The translations under genes were made by a program, and so were the position numbers. A DNA stretch of 64,000 bases from Selaginella moellendorffii (lineage: Eukaryota; Streptophyta; Lycopodiopsida; Selaginellales; Selaginellaceae): the NCBI RefSeq assembly GCF_000143415.4, contig NW_003314321.1:124001-188000 (forward strand). The letters are read 5' to 3'. The notes beneath the pieces are model-generated. The model saw only the letters and a list, made by a program, of their open reading frames with translations, did no database searches and was not told the origin of the DNA. Below, piece by piece: positions 1 to 9,907 of the stretch (its first letter is position 1; each line of letters opens with the position of its first letter).

Positions 1-550
1 TGAGAGGGTTCTGGTCGAGGAAACGTGAAGGGCGGAAATACTCTCCTCTGCAATGTGGGTTCAATCGCATCCGATGGCGTATGGGCACATGCCATTTCAG
101 CTGTAGACTCTGGTACAACTGGCTCAACAGTGGCATGGGGTGGTTCCGATGGCGTGTGATCACACGCCATTTCAGCTGGTGCCTCCGTTGGCAAAGTGGA
201 CATGACCGAACAGGCAGCAGGGGTGGTGTAGGGAGGTTCCAATGGCGCGTAGTCAGACGATTGGGCACACGTTGAGTCCGTTGGAAATGAGGATACGACT
301 GGCTCGGCGGCTGGGGCGGCCTCATGCGGGTCCAATGGCACCTGGTCACCGTCAGTTGGATACGTGGACAAGATTGACTTAGTGGTATGGGCAGCATCAA
401 GTGGAGCGTGGTCAGCTTGCTTGGCGTTGATATGGATAGTAGCCTCCACCAGCTCTGATGACTCTTGCAGGCAAGTAGAGTTCACTGGCGGATCCATATG
501 CATGTCCAAATATCTCCCTTCGATTGAGATGGTATCCTCCCTACTGGCTA
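1..550 (-). CDS. Exon encoding a Pro/Thr/Ala-rich repeat tail (open at window edge)
   Basis: This minus-strand frame stays open for all 550 bases and continues past the window start. It encodes degenerate repeats about 20-30 residues apart with a core like DHTPSEPP, DYAPLEPP, DQVPLDP and DHAPLDA. Two repeats carry the peptide MACDHTPS or MACAHTPS, encoded by the 22-bp palindromes at 149-170 and 74-95. The acceptor at 551 follows a T-rich stretch. The exon is part of the larger interrupted gene described for 1-4430. A low-complexity, probably disordered C-terminal region is the likely role. Confidence 0.55.
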
Positions 551-1378
551 CTAAAAACAAACTCATTAGCACATTGAATCGACTATACTGTATTTACCAT
601 CAACTGCTATTGAGGAACTAGGACCGATATCACTTGGGCGCACTGCTGATTCTGAAGGATTGGACATACGTTTCGACCCTTGCTTGGCACTATCCTTCCT
701 TGACACTAAAGGCTAGAGTTTGTATCTTAATTCAACTGAATAATCTCTACTTACCATTTGCTCTGCGACCTACATGGACAATGTTAGAAATGGTAAAAGG
801 TTAGGAATGGATGTACTATTATTTACCTGATGGTTTGTCTTGTATGACCTTCCTCCGCTGCTCTTTGGCCACCTCAGGCTGGCCATCGTCGTCATCATCG
901 TCGTCGTCGTTATTGTGATCGTCACCATTGTGAGGACCATCCAAGTCCTCTTCGTCCTCCTCTTCTTCGTCCTCCTCTTCTTTGTCCTCCTCTTCGTCCT
1001 TCTGCTCTTCCTGCTCATTATCTTTCTCTGGCTCCTCATCCCCCTCCTGCATTTCTTCCATAGGCTGCTTAGGCTGGATGGCTTGTTTTTCCAGGACCAT
1101 CTTGGGAAAATCATCTGGCCGAGTCTCCATCTCAAAATACAAGACATCCATAGCCTGTTTCAGTGCTTGACCTAGGACCGTATCCTCACCCGACTGTCTT
1201 AACATGGTTTCTGCACGTTCTTGCACCCTTCGAAGACAACGAGATGAGAAAAACGTGGCCCTGACTTGAAAAGCATCCCTCATCCTTTGTACCTCTCCAT
1301 TGAGATTGGGGAAGGGGAGTCCGCCATAGGAATCTGAGTCAGGAGGTGGTGACTGGCTCCTTTCACTCAGCCCTTGAT

Positions 1379-1425
1379 CTGCAATGAATGGTATGAGCAC
1401 ACACGCCATAACCGCGAGGCATTAC
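1379..1425 (-). other. 47-nt intron built around the palindrome
   Basis: On the minus strand the intron begins GTAATG and ends CATTGCAG. Removing it joins the exon ending EKMI to NQGLSER in frame, whereas reading through gives a stop. The 22-bp palindrome copy at 1388-1409 occupies nearly half of it. Confidence 0.6.
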
Positions 1426-1569
1426 TTATCATCTTTTCGTTGCCCTTCTTCCTTTTCGAATCAAACGCCTCTGATCCCGACAACTGTTCAACGTGCTTTC
1501 GCTTTTTATGACCACTGTCAGTTTGAGCTTGGCTGGTGCTTGCCTGTTTTGCCTTTGAAGAAGTGTCTC

Positions 1570-1618
1570 CTGCAAGGAATGGCATGAGACCACACGCCAT
1601 TGCAAATATAATTTGTAC
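1570..1618 (-). other. 49-nt intron built around the palindrome
   Basis: Minus-strand donor GTACAA and acceptor CCTTGCAG; joins RKKG to DTSSKAK with conserved phase. The palindrome copy at 1579-1600 fills the middle of the intron. Confidence 0.6.
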
Positions 1619-1708
1619 CTCCTTTTTTCCTATTGCTTGTCTGTTTGTCCTTCTTCGACGCGCCACCAGTGCGCTTTTCAGTCCTCGTGTCTGAATATTC
1701 ACAACGAT

Positions 1709-1746
1709 CTATAATCAAAATGGCGTGAGGCCTCACATGACCTTAC
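1709..1746 (-). other. 38-nt intron made almost entirely of the palindrome
   Basis: Minus-strand donor GTAAGG and acceptor GATTATAG. Joins SSQPAQ to RCEYSD with conserved phase. At 38 nt it is unusually short, and the palindrome at 1720-1741 takes up more than half of it. Confidence 0.5.
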
Positions 1747-2937
1747 CTTGTGCAGGTTGTGAGCTTGGCCCAACATGGGTATCTTCAACAGTAGCTGTTA
1801 ACGCCGTTTCAGCATCTGGGGGTGGCCACGCTCCTGCATACAGAGCTTGTGAGATAACATTTAAACTTAAAGTGCGTACTCACCAGGTTCGCAGAGAAGA
1901 TACTGTTTTTCTTTGGCAATTGTAATTATATGCTCCATTGAAGTCATTTCTTCAATGGAGTTTGTCACCGCAACACACAGGACACCCTTGAGTAGTGCGG
2001 CTCAAAAGAATAGTCCGCCGCAGTTGTACTCGACAACACATTTGCCCTTGGAGTCGGAAGTAGGTGACCCACCCGCTATTGCGTTGAAGACCCAGCTAAG
2101 CATTTCCCATGCTGCACCTGGAGCTTTCTCTGGATTCGAAAGCTCCATAGCCGTCTTCAGTTCCTCAGGCACGGGTAAATTGACCTCCCTCAGATCAATT
2201 CGATCGGCCTTGTCAAACGAAGCTGGGAAGTCACTCCAGTCCCACTCTGCTGCAGGACCAATAACAAGGGCGAGTGTGAAGATGCGGACATTTGTTGGTA
2301 TCTTCTTCTTAGCCATTATCCCATGGATCTCCCGCATCTCCTTGCCTTTCAACCGAGCCTTCACCTCGTTCAAGGCCTTCCAGAACTTGTGATAGGATTC
2401 GAAGTCGTAGATCATATAGTGGACTGAAGATTCCACCTCCGCAAGTCCCACCATTAAGTCAATGATGGAGCTGACTTCGTCTGCATGAGTGATCTCCTCG
2501 TTTGTGAAGTCCATCACACAAAAGATGTTCTTGACCTGCTCATCTCCGCGGGAAACGATGCTCCTCCACCTTTGATCCTCATCCGAATTCACGTATACCC
2601 GGTAAGGTTCTCGATAGGCCTCTGCTGCGGGGTCGAGCTGTTTCTGAAGCCGGCGGTCGACATCCCTCTTAATGAAATTTGGATACTGATCCAACTTCTT
2701 AGCTTTACTTTTTGTGGCATCCCGCAGCAGATCGATGAACTTGGGGGCCCCCTTCACGTACTCGTCGATGTCTTCATTTGACAAGTCCAGCTCTTCCATC
2801 ATCTCTTGCGTGGTGTCGATGCTCACCCTCTCCACGGCCACTTGCTCAAAGATCCAATCCTTCAATAGCGCACGAGCTCTCAGAGTCGTGCACAAGTCCT
2901 CGTATGTCACAATATGGCTGGGAGTCATTTTGGTCTT

Positions 2938-2975
2938 GTAGAAGAGCATTAGCCACGTAGAAGAGCATTAGCCAC
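2938..2975. repeat. 19-bp tandem duplication at an exon frame break
   Basis: GTAGAAGAGCATTAGCCAC occurs twice in direct succession (2938-2956 and 2957-2975). The minus-strand coding frame upstream (ending SLDDNDLLTVANALLRG) stops here, and a different frame takes over downstream. Because 19 is not a multiple of three, the duplication shifts the frame, but removing it alone does not restore one continuous frame. A small intron or a second lesion is therefore also needed. Confidence 0.7.
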
Positions 2976-3206
2976 TGTCAGAAGGTCGTTGTCGTCTAGA
3001 GACCGCGAGAAACGCAAGGCGTTGAGCTTCAAATCATTGGGCTTCCGGCCGTCCTCCACACCCATTGAGTTTAGCAACTCCCCGTCATGGTACCTCCTCA
3101 GCACATCTACCCATTTGTCAAAAACAACTTTTGTCGCGAGTAGAATGTTATGGATGCTGAGTGTGTCATTGACCCCCAGTGTTTTCGAGAGAAGACTCGA
3201 GAATTC

Positions 3207-3260
3207 CTACAATGGAAATGGTGTGAGGCCACATGCTATGCCACATGCAACGAGGCTTAC
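3207..3260 (-). other. 54-nt intron containing the palindrome
   Basis: Minus-strand donor GTAAGC and acceptor CATTGTAG. Joins ATSAWQ to EFSSLLSK in phase 0. The palindrome copy at 3218-3239 sits in the acceptor half. Confidence 0.6.
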
Positions 3261-4486
3261 CTGCCAGGCGCTAGTTGCTAGTGCACATCCTTGTCCTAGT
3301 TTTTGTGGCTTCTTCAGTTGAACCCAGAGCTTCCGTGTTCGTGCCAATGTCTCGTGTAGACCCGATTTGTAGCATGTTTCTTGCTTGACATTCTGCGCGT
3401 GGGAGATGTATATGATAGATTGGAGGGGCGAGTTGCCTTTTATCAGGCGGACAACTCTTATCTTGAAGACTTTCTTCACCTCTTCGCCCACCATAATATC
3501 CACAACTATCTCTTGCATTGCCAAGCTAGAATGCTGCTCGGAGACGGCATAGAACCGGATTTTCTGATCGTCCAACACCTTCCTATTGATCAAGTCTGGA
3601 AACCTCGTCTCGCCCTTCATTGTTTGGTAGTAGGGGATCACGTCTGCGATGTCGGGTGTTACTGGACTTGCCAGCATCTTCTACTTCAGTTTCTCCACCC
3701 ACTCATCAGATACTAGCCTGTGGTTGTATTTGCTTTGGATGTCGATACGGCTCACGTTGATTGTATATACTTTGTTGGAATAGTAACAAGTACTATTATT
3801 AGCGACGATTTTTGCTACCTCTTCTTGCTCTTTCTGCTCTTTGTGGCTCTTCTTTTTGGTGGGTGTAGTGTTCGAACCCGAGGCAATGGCATCACCAAGT
3901 AGCTTCTTTTTTGGAGCAGGAGAGTTGGACGTCGGCTTGAGCTTGACTACCCTTTTCTGCTTCGGGGTAGTTTCCAGATCGACCCCCTTCCCCTTCGCTT
4001 CGCGAACTGGAGGCACTCTCAACGGCTCAATGTTGGAATATAGTTTTTGAACATCGCCGTAGGTGAGGTCCGTGGATTCCATGTGATCTTCATAGACCCG
4101 CAGCGTCTTTGAAATTGTGGGCCTCCTGGACAACCTCTCCCTAGCTCCCTCTAGGAATTCCTCATAGCCGCTGCGGGAAGCCGCTAGGATGTGCAAGGTG
4201 GATCTTGAAGGCGGACGCTGTCTCTACCACAAGTGCCAGTCCATATTCTTGCATGGAACTGCATGGAGTGTCTGTCACTTGGATGAGGATCCCCATGCAT
4301 TCTTTTCTCCCACCATCTGTGTTGTACAGTCTTAGATCCTCGCCTTCCATCCCGAAAGTCCAATTGATGAGCTCCTCCCCCTTCTCTGCATCCACATTGA
4401 CAGTGGCTGGAAGAAGAACGCAATTCCTCGCCTATTCAGAAATGCACAACAATTAGAGCTGACAGATGAAAAGCTAGCAGCTGGAA

Positions 4487-4645
4487 ATAACGTGAGGCCA
4501 CACGCCATTCACCACTGCATCAGATGTATTGAGGCTGCATCCTAAGATGGCGTGAGGCTACACGCCATCTGTAACCGGACTGCACTCGAGAGCCCAATCG
4601 GTGCATGCCAATGTTGCTACTGAATGGCATGTGGCCTCATGCCAT
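4487..4645. repeat. Cluster of three 22-bp palindromes upstream of the minus-strand gene
   Basis: Palindrome copies lie at 4487-4508, 4547-4568 and 4624-4645, spaced 60 and 77 bp. They lie just upstream of the first exon I can support on the minus strand and may sit in 5' non-coding exons or introns. No open frame convincingly covers them. Confidence 0.7.
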
Positions 4646-4779
4646 TTTCTACTTGGCCTAAAAGACTTACCATTTGAAGCCGAATGGAGGCATGACAATC
4701 GAGGCCGGACTCGCTGGCGAATGTGCACTGTGTGTGCAGCGGATCGTAGCAGCAAGGCTACTCTGCCACTTAAAGTTGG

Positions 4780-5230
4780 AGAGTGGCGCTGAAATCTCCC
4801 GGGACGCCGAGTGGGCTGCGTGTGGGTGGCGGAGTGGGCGGCGGAGTTGGCGGCGAAGTTACAAACTGGGTGTGTCTTGAAGTGGACGCCGATGCACACG
4901 AGCGCGATGCGAGCGCGAGTATGATGCAAACGCGAGTGGACGCCGATGCACACGAGAAACCTGTAGAGAATGTAGATGAGCGCGAATGTGAGCGTGATCG
5001 CGAGTGGGAGCGCGATGCAAGCGCGAGTACGAAGCAAAATGCAAAACCTAACCTCACACGCGCGAAATGTCACGATGGTTGGTAATCCCGCAACGTCATC
5101 ATTCCTCGGACTTGGGCGCCACCATTAATTTCTGGATCGCCGCGCGCATGCATGCACGTGAAATCCAAAAGAAATCCGCAATGTCATCATTCCTCGGACT
5201 GCATGCACGTGAAATCCAAAAGAAAGATCA
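4780..5230. repeat. GC-rich degenerate repeats followed by a two-copy tandem repeat
   Basis: From about 4870 to 5030 the sequence repeats short GC-rich words such as GAGCGCGATG and GTGGACGCCGATGCACACGAG-like units. At 5149-5225 a roughly 50-bp unit, containing GCATGCACGTGAAATCC and CATCATTCCTCGGACT, is repeated twice. The stretch lies between the two divergent genes of this block and could hold their promoters, but I see no specific element. Confidence 0.6.
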
Positions 5231-6420
5231 TGATTGGGATATCATTTAATACGCTCGCTATATTTATACCATGCATGATTGGATATTCCAAAACATCTTG
5301 TATTTCCAAAAATGCCAGATGTTCAGCTAAATAAAGAATGGTATACAATGTCCTTCTTGATGACCCTGCAAAGAAGCATCTTGATCGGACACCACATGAG
5401 ACCACACGAGCCTTACAATGTCTCAGGGGCATTTGCCATAGATCCGACCGTTATTTTGCTCCAAAATTCTACAGTTTGGTGTGCATTGACCTTTCCATCG
5501 ACACTGCAAAGGGACATCACAATCAGATGCGGGATCACAAGAAACCAACTTCACTAACTCTGGTTTCACCAAGATCTACGTAAGGAGTTATGAAATGAAA
5601 GGACCCTCTCTATTGAAATGTGTTTATGGTCCTGACATATCAAAGGATTTTGCATCAAGTTCTATATTTGGATGTTTATCAAGCTACTGAATTGCTAAAC
5701 CCTAAACCCTAAACATGTGGCAAATGTTGCGTGAAGAAAGATGCCCTTTCTGGGCAAATGCTATAAGAGGCAGATGCCGAGCAGATGTATCTCAGGCTAG
5801 CGAAGGGGACAAACGAAAGCTAGCTATAAACATGACGGGATGCAAATAGATTACTAGGCTGGTCCTGCGAAAATCAAAAACCATAATTGAAAACATTGAA
5901 AATGCAAAAAGAAAGGTTTATAATATTTTTGAATTTTAAGCAACCAAGGGAATGTAAGTAGGGCATGTGTTTGTAAGTTTAAAAATGCCTCAACCACTTA
6001 AATTCCCAAGTAAATAAAGCTGTTTCTATTTTTGGTACAGGTAAACTTTATAGCGTGTGGGCTCATGCAATTTTGAACCCAAAAATGCACCAAAAAATGC
6101 TCGACTAGCATTATTCTTTGAATGGCGTGTGGCCTTATATTGCCATAAATGGACGTACACACACAGCATAATTATTCCTTTACACGGCGAATAATCTTAA
6201 CGCGGATCGCTGACATGGCATAGCAAAGTTCGAATCACTGACATGGCACAGCTGGATCGAGGCAAGGACATGATGTGACAAAGTTCAACCTCCGACAGCA
6301 AAGTCTAGAAGCTACTCAGTTTGAAATTTGTCAGAGGAATCATAAGATCTGGTTTGTCAGAGGATTTGATGTGACGTTCAAGCGTGTGTTATTTTTGAAT
6401 TCTCGAACTCATTCCTAGGT
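5230..6420. other. Intergenic region with no supported gene
   Basis: No coding frame here looks real. Two degenerate palindrome copies are present (6051-6071 and 6122-6146). At about 5695-5714 there are two and a half copies of the plant telomere-type word CCCTAAA, too few to be more than a telo-box-like motif. Confidence 0.5.
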
Positions 6421-6499
6421 CTATCATTTTTGTGCACCGTGTTCTTGGTTCCGCTGAGCGCAGTGAGCACTGCTTGTGTAAGAGGCGTTATGAGCTGTG

Positions 6500-6650
6500 G
6501 TTTATGCGTCTACGAGCGGTTGCGGCATTGCGAGCGCCATTGCGAGCGGCAGTTTATGCGAGTGGCAGTTTGTGCGAGCGGCACTACGAGCAGTTGCGGT
6601 GTTGCGAGCGGCGCTACGAGTAGTTGCGGTGTTGCAAGGGGCACTGTCTT
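6500..6650. repeat. GC-rich minisatellite
   Basis: Imperfect tandem units of about 27-30 bp carrying GTTGCGGTGTTGCGAGCGGC-like words occur about four times. Several frames are open across it only because of the repetition. It lies upstream of the plus-strand gene, probably in its leader. Confidence 0.6.
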
Positions 6651-6736
6651 TGGTGTGGCTACCGCTTCCTCTTGATATTCGGCACTTGTGCTTCCTGGTA
6701 TGTTCACCATGGAATGGCTTAGGACCACATTTAGAA

Positions 6737-6926
6737 ATGGCATGAGGCCACATGCCATCTTGGGCCCTTGCAATTTCATGGCTAGCGTATTGTCATGTAT
6801 GTTTTTACTTGCCTGCAGCTGTGTGTATATCAAGATGGCATGAGGCCTCATGCCAATTTTGTGAATGCAAAATTTCACGTAGGTGTCAATAGCATGTTTG
6901 AATAATGGTATGTGGCCTCATGCTAT
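6737..6926. repeat. Three 22-bp palindromes in the 5' leader of the DUF7869-like gene
   Basis: Copies lie at 6737-6758, 6835-6856 and 6905-6926. The ATG at 7009 follows a clean acceptor (TGCACTTTCAG at 6998-7007), so these copies most likely lie in 5' introns of the plus-strand gene. Confidence 0.7.
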
Positions 6927-7008
6927 TGAGGTTGTTTGGTATGTTATGATTTAGGCCATTCTCCAATCATTTTTTGTATGGTCTTAACTTCTTTTCTGCA
7001 CTTTCAGA

Positions 7009-9907
7009 ATGGCCTCCGCAAGTGCGACGCATATTCCCTCCGTGGATCTTAAGAACCGTGCTACATGGATTCAGGCAAAGGTGTTTCTAAACAACCTCGA
7101 GGGGGAGGTGGTAGCTGAGGGCTTAGCCACAGTTGTCAATCCAAGAGATGCGGTTGCTAATCAAGAATTGGGCTGGGATGATATTGGAGTTGCGATTTTA
7201 GAGGTTGTTGACACAGAAGAAAACAGTCTGACTATTGGAAGCATTGTGCGGTGGAAATTGAGGCACTTAGTGTTTGAGAATGTGAAGGATTCACAATCAA
7301 ACACCACTACAACTGATGACAGAACATCTCTTCATGGGAAAAGAAAGTACACCTTCCTAAAGCGCAGCCAAAGGGATCTGAGCAACGAACCAAAAAGGTA
7401 GAAAATGGCGATGGAGGTTCGAATGGTCTCGACAGTTGCTTGTTGCAAGAGGAGGTGCTGTCAACATGCTGATTGGGATGCTATTGAAGAGGAGAGAGCA
7501 AGATACAAGACATTGTCCTGGAAGGCAGCTCGCAATTTTGTGTATGAGGCATTACGGTCATCTGTTGATGCTTCAGAACATCAGGTGGGGGGCATGGTCT
7601 TCCAGAGGGGTTTGGTCTGCATGAAGGCATGGAGAATCATTTATGGAGTCCCTCGAACCACATTCTACAAAATCAAAACTGAGTTCAAGGAACAAAGGGT
7701 TCAACAGGCAGTCCATGGGAATGACGGTACTCACAAAACCAGGGGTCATGTTGTATATGGAGAGGCAATCTTCAAGAGGTTTGTCGAGACATGTAGCGAG
7801 CAGAAACCACATAAAACCCGCCTCTTGGAAGATGGAACTCAAGACACCCAACGAGTTCTCCCTTCCATGTATACCAAGGGGGCCATATTGGAAGATGTGA
7901 ATCGGGAACTCTAGAGTAATGGCTACAGGAAGCTGAGCTAATCTAGATTTAGTAGATTGTGGAGCAACAGGTTCAGGGATGTGAGTATAGGAAAGTACTC
8001 TAGCTTTTCAAAGTGTGACGAGTGCACTGCTATCAAAATGGCTTTGTTGAAGAATTCTTGCATCGCTCAAGAGCGAGAGACGTTGGTTAGAAGGCGGCTC
8101 GACCACAACATCGAGCAGAGAAGCTGCAGGACTGCATATTATTATAACAGGATTCTCTCCATGGAGAGACCTGACTCTTACCTCTGCATCATCCACGACA
8201 AAATGGACCAGAAAAAGACGTGCTTACCTCGACTCAATCCTGCCCCCAAGGCAATCTCTTCATCCATGCAGCTGCCTGTGTCTCTGTTTGGCATAATCGC
8301 TCATGGGCATGGTGCCCAGAACTATGGGAACTTCTTTGTACCTCTATGGGGTGGCGGGGGTGCAAACATGATGATTGCGTCCCTAGCAAAACACTTAAGG
8401 TCTCTGCAAAGTGCGCAGACTGAGCTGAATGGCCAACCCTTGCATAAGGCCCTTGTCGATCGAACCCCATACAAGGTTCAGCTGGAGGAGGAGCAAAGGC
8501 TTGCAGTATCGCGTGGGGCCCCATGCCATCCTAGTGAATATGTTGGCCGTCAGATTGTAGGGTTATCACGTGAGGCCTCATGCCATTCCGACGAGGCTGG
8601 TCGCCCGGTGAATGCACAGCTTCATCCAAATGAAGCAGAATCTCAAGGAAGTTCTTGCGGCCGATGTGGCCTTCCACCCCATCTTCTGCTCCAAACAAAC
8701 AATGCTGGTAGTGAGAACAAAAACATGTACGTCTTTGCGTACTTGGCGATGCTTGTTGCCAAAGGCATATTTGAAACGGTTACACTTGGCTTTCTCATGG
8801 TTGGGCACACTCATGAAGACGTCGATGCCATGTTCAGTCACCTGGCAGAGTCCCTCCGGCGATCCAATGTCCTCACCCTCCCACAACTCTACGATGAATT
8901 CCAAAATTGCATCAAAGGCACTGTTGAAGCTGCACTTGTGACAGAGGTTCCAGACTTTAAGGGGTTTGTAAGAGGCTACATTAGGGATGGATCCGAAACG
9001 CTGATTGGCCACTCCAAGCCTCTTCAGTTTCATTTCAGCATGCGTGACGGTGCTCCAGTGATGAGGTACAAGATGAGAGAATGGGACACAGTGTGGCTGC
9101 CAGTGGACGGCATTGAACTCTTCAAGAGAGATCCCATAACTGGGGAACCTATGATTCCTCAGGGTTCCCCACGGCCGATGCACCCGGATGGACTCAAAGA
9201 CCAGGAAAGTATAGTGGCCGGGATTAGACAGCATATTGCCTTCTGGAAGAGGGGGTTGGTGTTTGGTGGAGAATCCTATTTTCAGAGGTGCAAGCCTTTG
9301 CTCGAATACTGGGAGAAGATTATATCTGCTATCCAAAATGGGCCGGTTGTATATGAAGAATTGGAAGAGTCCTTTTGGCCAGAACCCAGAGCACCAGATA
9401 GTAGCGGAATAATGTCCTCTGGAAATGCAGTGACAGATAACGATGTTGAGGATCACTATTGTGGGCCGAGGAACAAGAAGCCGGATTCAGCATTCAATCT
9501 AGTACAGGTCTGCAAAGGAATGGTCGTGCTTGTCAGACCCAGTAATAAAAAACAAATGATATGGGTGGGGCGCTGCATCACTGATGCAGAGGAGGACGCG
9601 GAAACTAACTCCTTCAATGTAACTGTGGAGTGGTTCAAGCCAAGTTCCGGATATACGAAGAATTGCCTAGAAAAGAGATGGGTGCTGAATCCAAGAGATC
9701 CCAGCATGAGCATATCGGTGGATAATGTTGTGCATGGTTGGATGTGGAAGCAGAGTGCCACCATCACCTTGCTAGACCATGCAAGAGATGCAGCAAGAGC
9801 ATTCATAACCCGGGTTCAAGGTGAGATTCATTAATATTCCTTTACTAAGTTTCTAATGTATTTTATTTCAAGGTGAACAATCCGAATCTGAATCAGAGGA
9901 GGCGTGA
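7009..9907 (+). pseudogene. DUF7869-like, transposon-associated gene with three in-frame stops
   Basis: One reading frame runs 7009-9820, broken only by TAG (7399-7401), TAG (7912-7914) and TAA (7939-7941). A last small exon at 9873-9907 encodes GEQSESESEEA. The start ATG directly follows a splice acceptor. The first segment has a short domain reminiscent of En/Spm-type regulatory domains (VANQELGW, VGxxV-like). The second has a helix-turn-helix-like VCMKAWRIIYGVPRTTF segment followed by HGNDGTHK. The third has FSKCDECTAIK, an Asn-rich ENKN motif and GHTHEDVDAMFSHL. In proteins I know as DUF7869 these motifs occur in this order, and they are thought to belong to DDE-type mobile elements. Residues around each stop read as normal protein, so they look like nonsense mutations in an otherwise intact gene. 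All four stops in this gene pair are compatible with C-to-T change (CAG or CAA to TAG or TAA, CGA to TGA). Palindromes at 8508-8529 and 8565-8586 fall inside this frame, possibly in 3n-length introns. Assignment is from memory of motifs, not a search. Confidence 0.65.
8506..8619 (+). other. Possible frame-neutral intron(s) holding two palindromes
   Basis: GT at 8506 and AG at 8553 bound 48 nt; GT at 8557 and AG at 8619 bound 63 nt; both are multiples of three, as is the combined 114 nt. Each segment is centred on a palindrome copy. The translated peptide here (SRGAPCHPS, SREASCHS) looks unlike the conserved flanks, which supports intron or inserted sequence, but the frame stays open either way. 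Confidence 0.4.

Larger units (their letters stand above)
1..4430 (-). pseudogene. Multi-exon gene of unknown function with in-frame stops; partial, 3' end runs off the window
   Basis: I do not recognise the protein. Reading down the minus strand, exons join in frame at about 4430-4217, 4170-3261, 3206 to about 1880, 1747 upward, 1708-1619, 1569-1426, 1378-827, 705-598 and 550-1. Introns are 38-59 nt with GT-AG ends, except one of about 121 nt (706-826). The product would have an N-terminal globular part, a lysine-rich stretch near 3900, a helical charged region (2002-2949), two basic NLS-like patches (SKKDKQ, KKRKH), a long Glu/Asp tract (about 880-1010) and a Pro/Thr/Ala-rich repeated tail. 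The frame is broken by TAG at 3678-3680 and TGA at 2002-2004. In both places the protein reads straight on in the same frame, so these look like single nonsense changes. A further frame break lies at 2938-2975, where a 19-bp sequence is tandemly duplicated. The neighbour on the plus strand is transposase-like, so this may be a companion protein of a large mobile element; that is inference. Confidence 0.6.

Noticed and set aside
840-1175. Hydrophobic-looking frame (LLFFVLLFFV) on the plus strand
   Set aside because: It is the reverse of the Glu/Asp tract of the minus-strand gene, whose splice structure and phase are well supported.
4558-5073. 171-residue His/Arg-rich minus-strand frame
   Set aside because: Frames are open on both strands in a GC-rich degenerate repeat; it runs through palindromes and has no domain or splice support.
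5695-5714. Telomeric repeat
   Set aside because: Only about two and a half CCCTAAA units; too short for a telomere or an interstitial telomere track.
7398-7435. 38-nt intron that would remove the first TAG
   Set aside because: GT and AG are present but no palindrome or good branch-point sequence; the peptide reads as continuous protein, so a nonsense change is simpler.
7399-7941. TAG recoding or programmed readthrough in both genes of the first block
   Set aside because: Attractive because the frame continues after each stop, but TAA and TGA also occur, and C-to-T decay at Gln and Arg codons explains all cases without new machinery. Kept only as an alternative.
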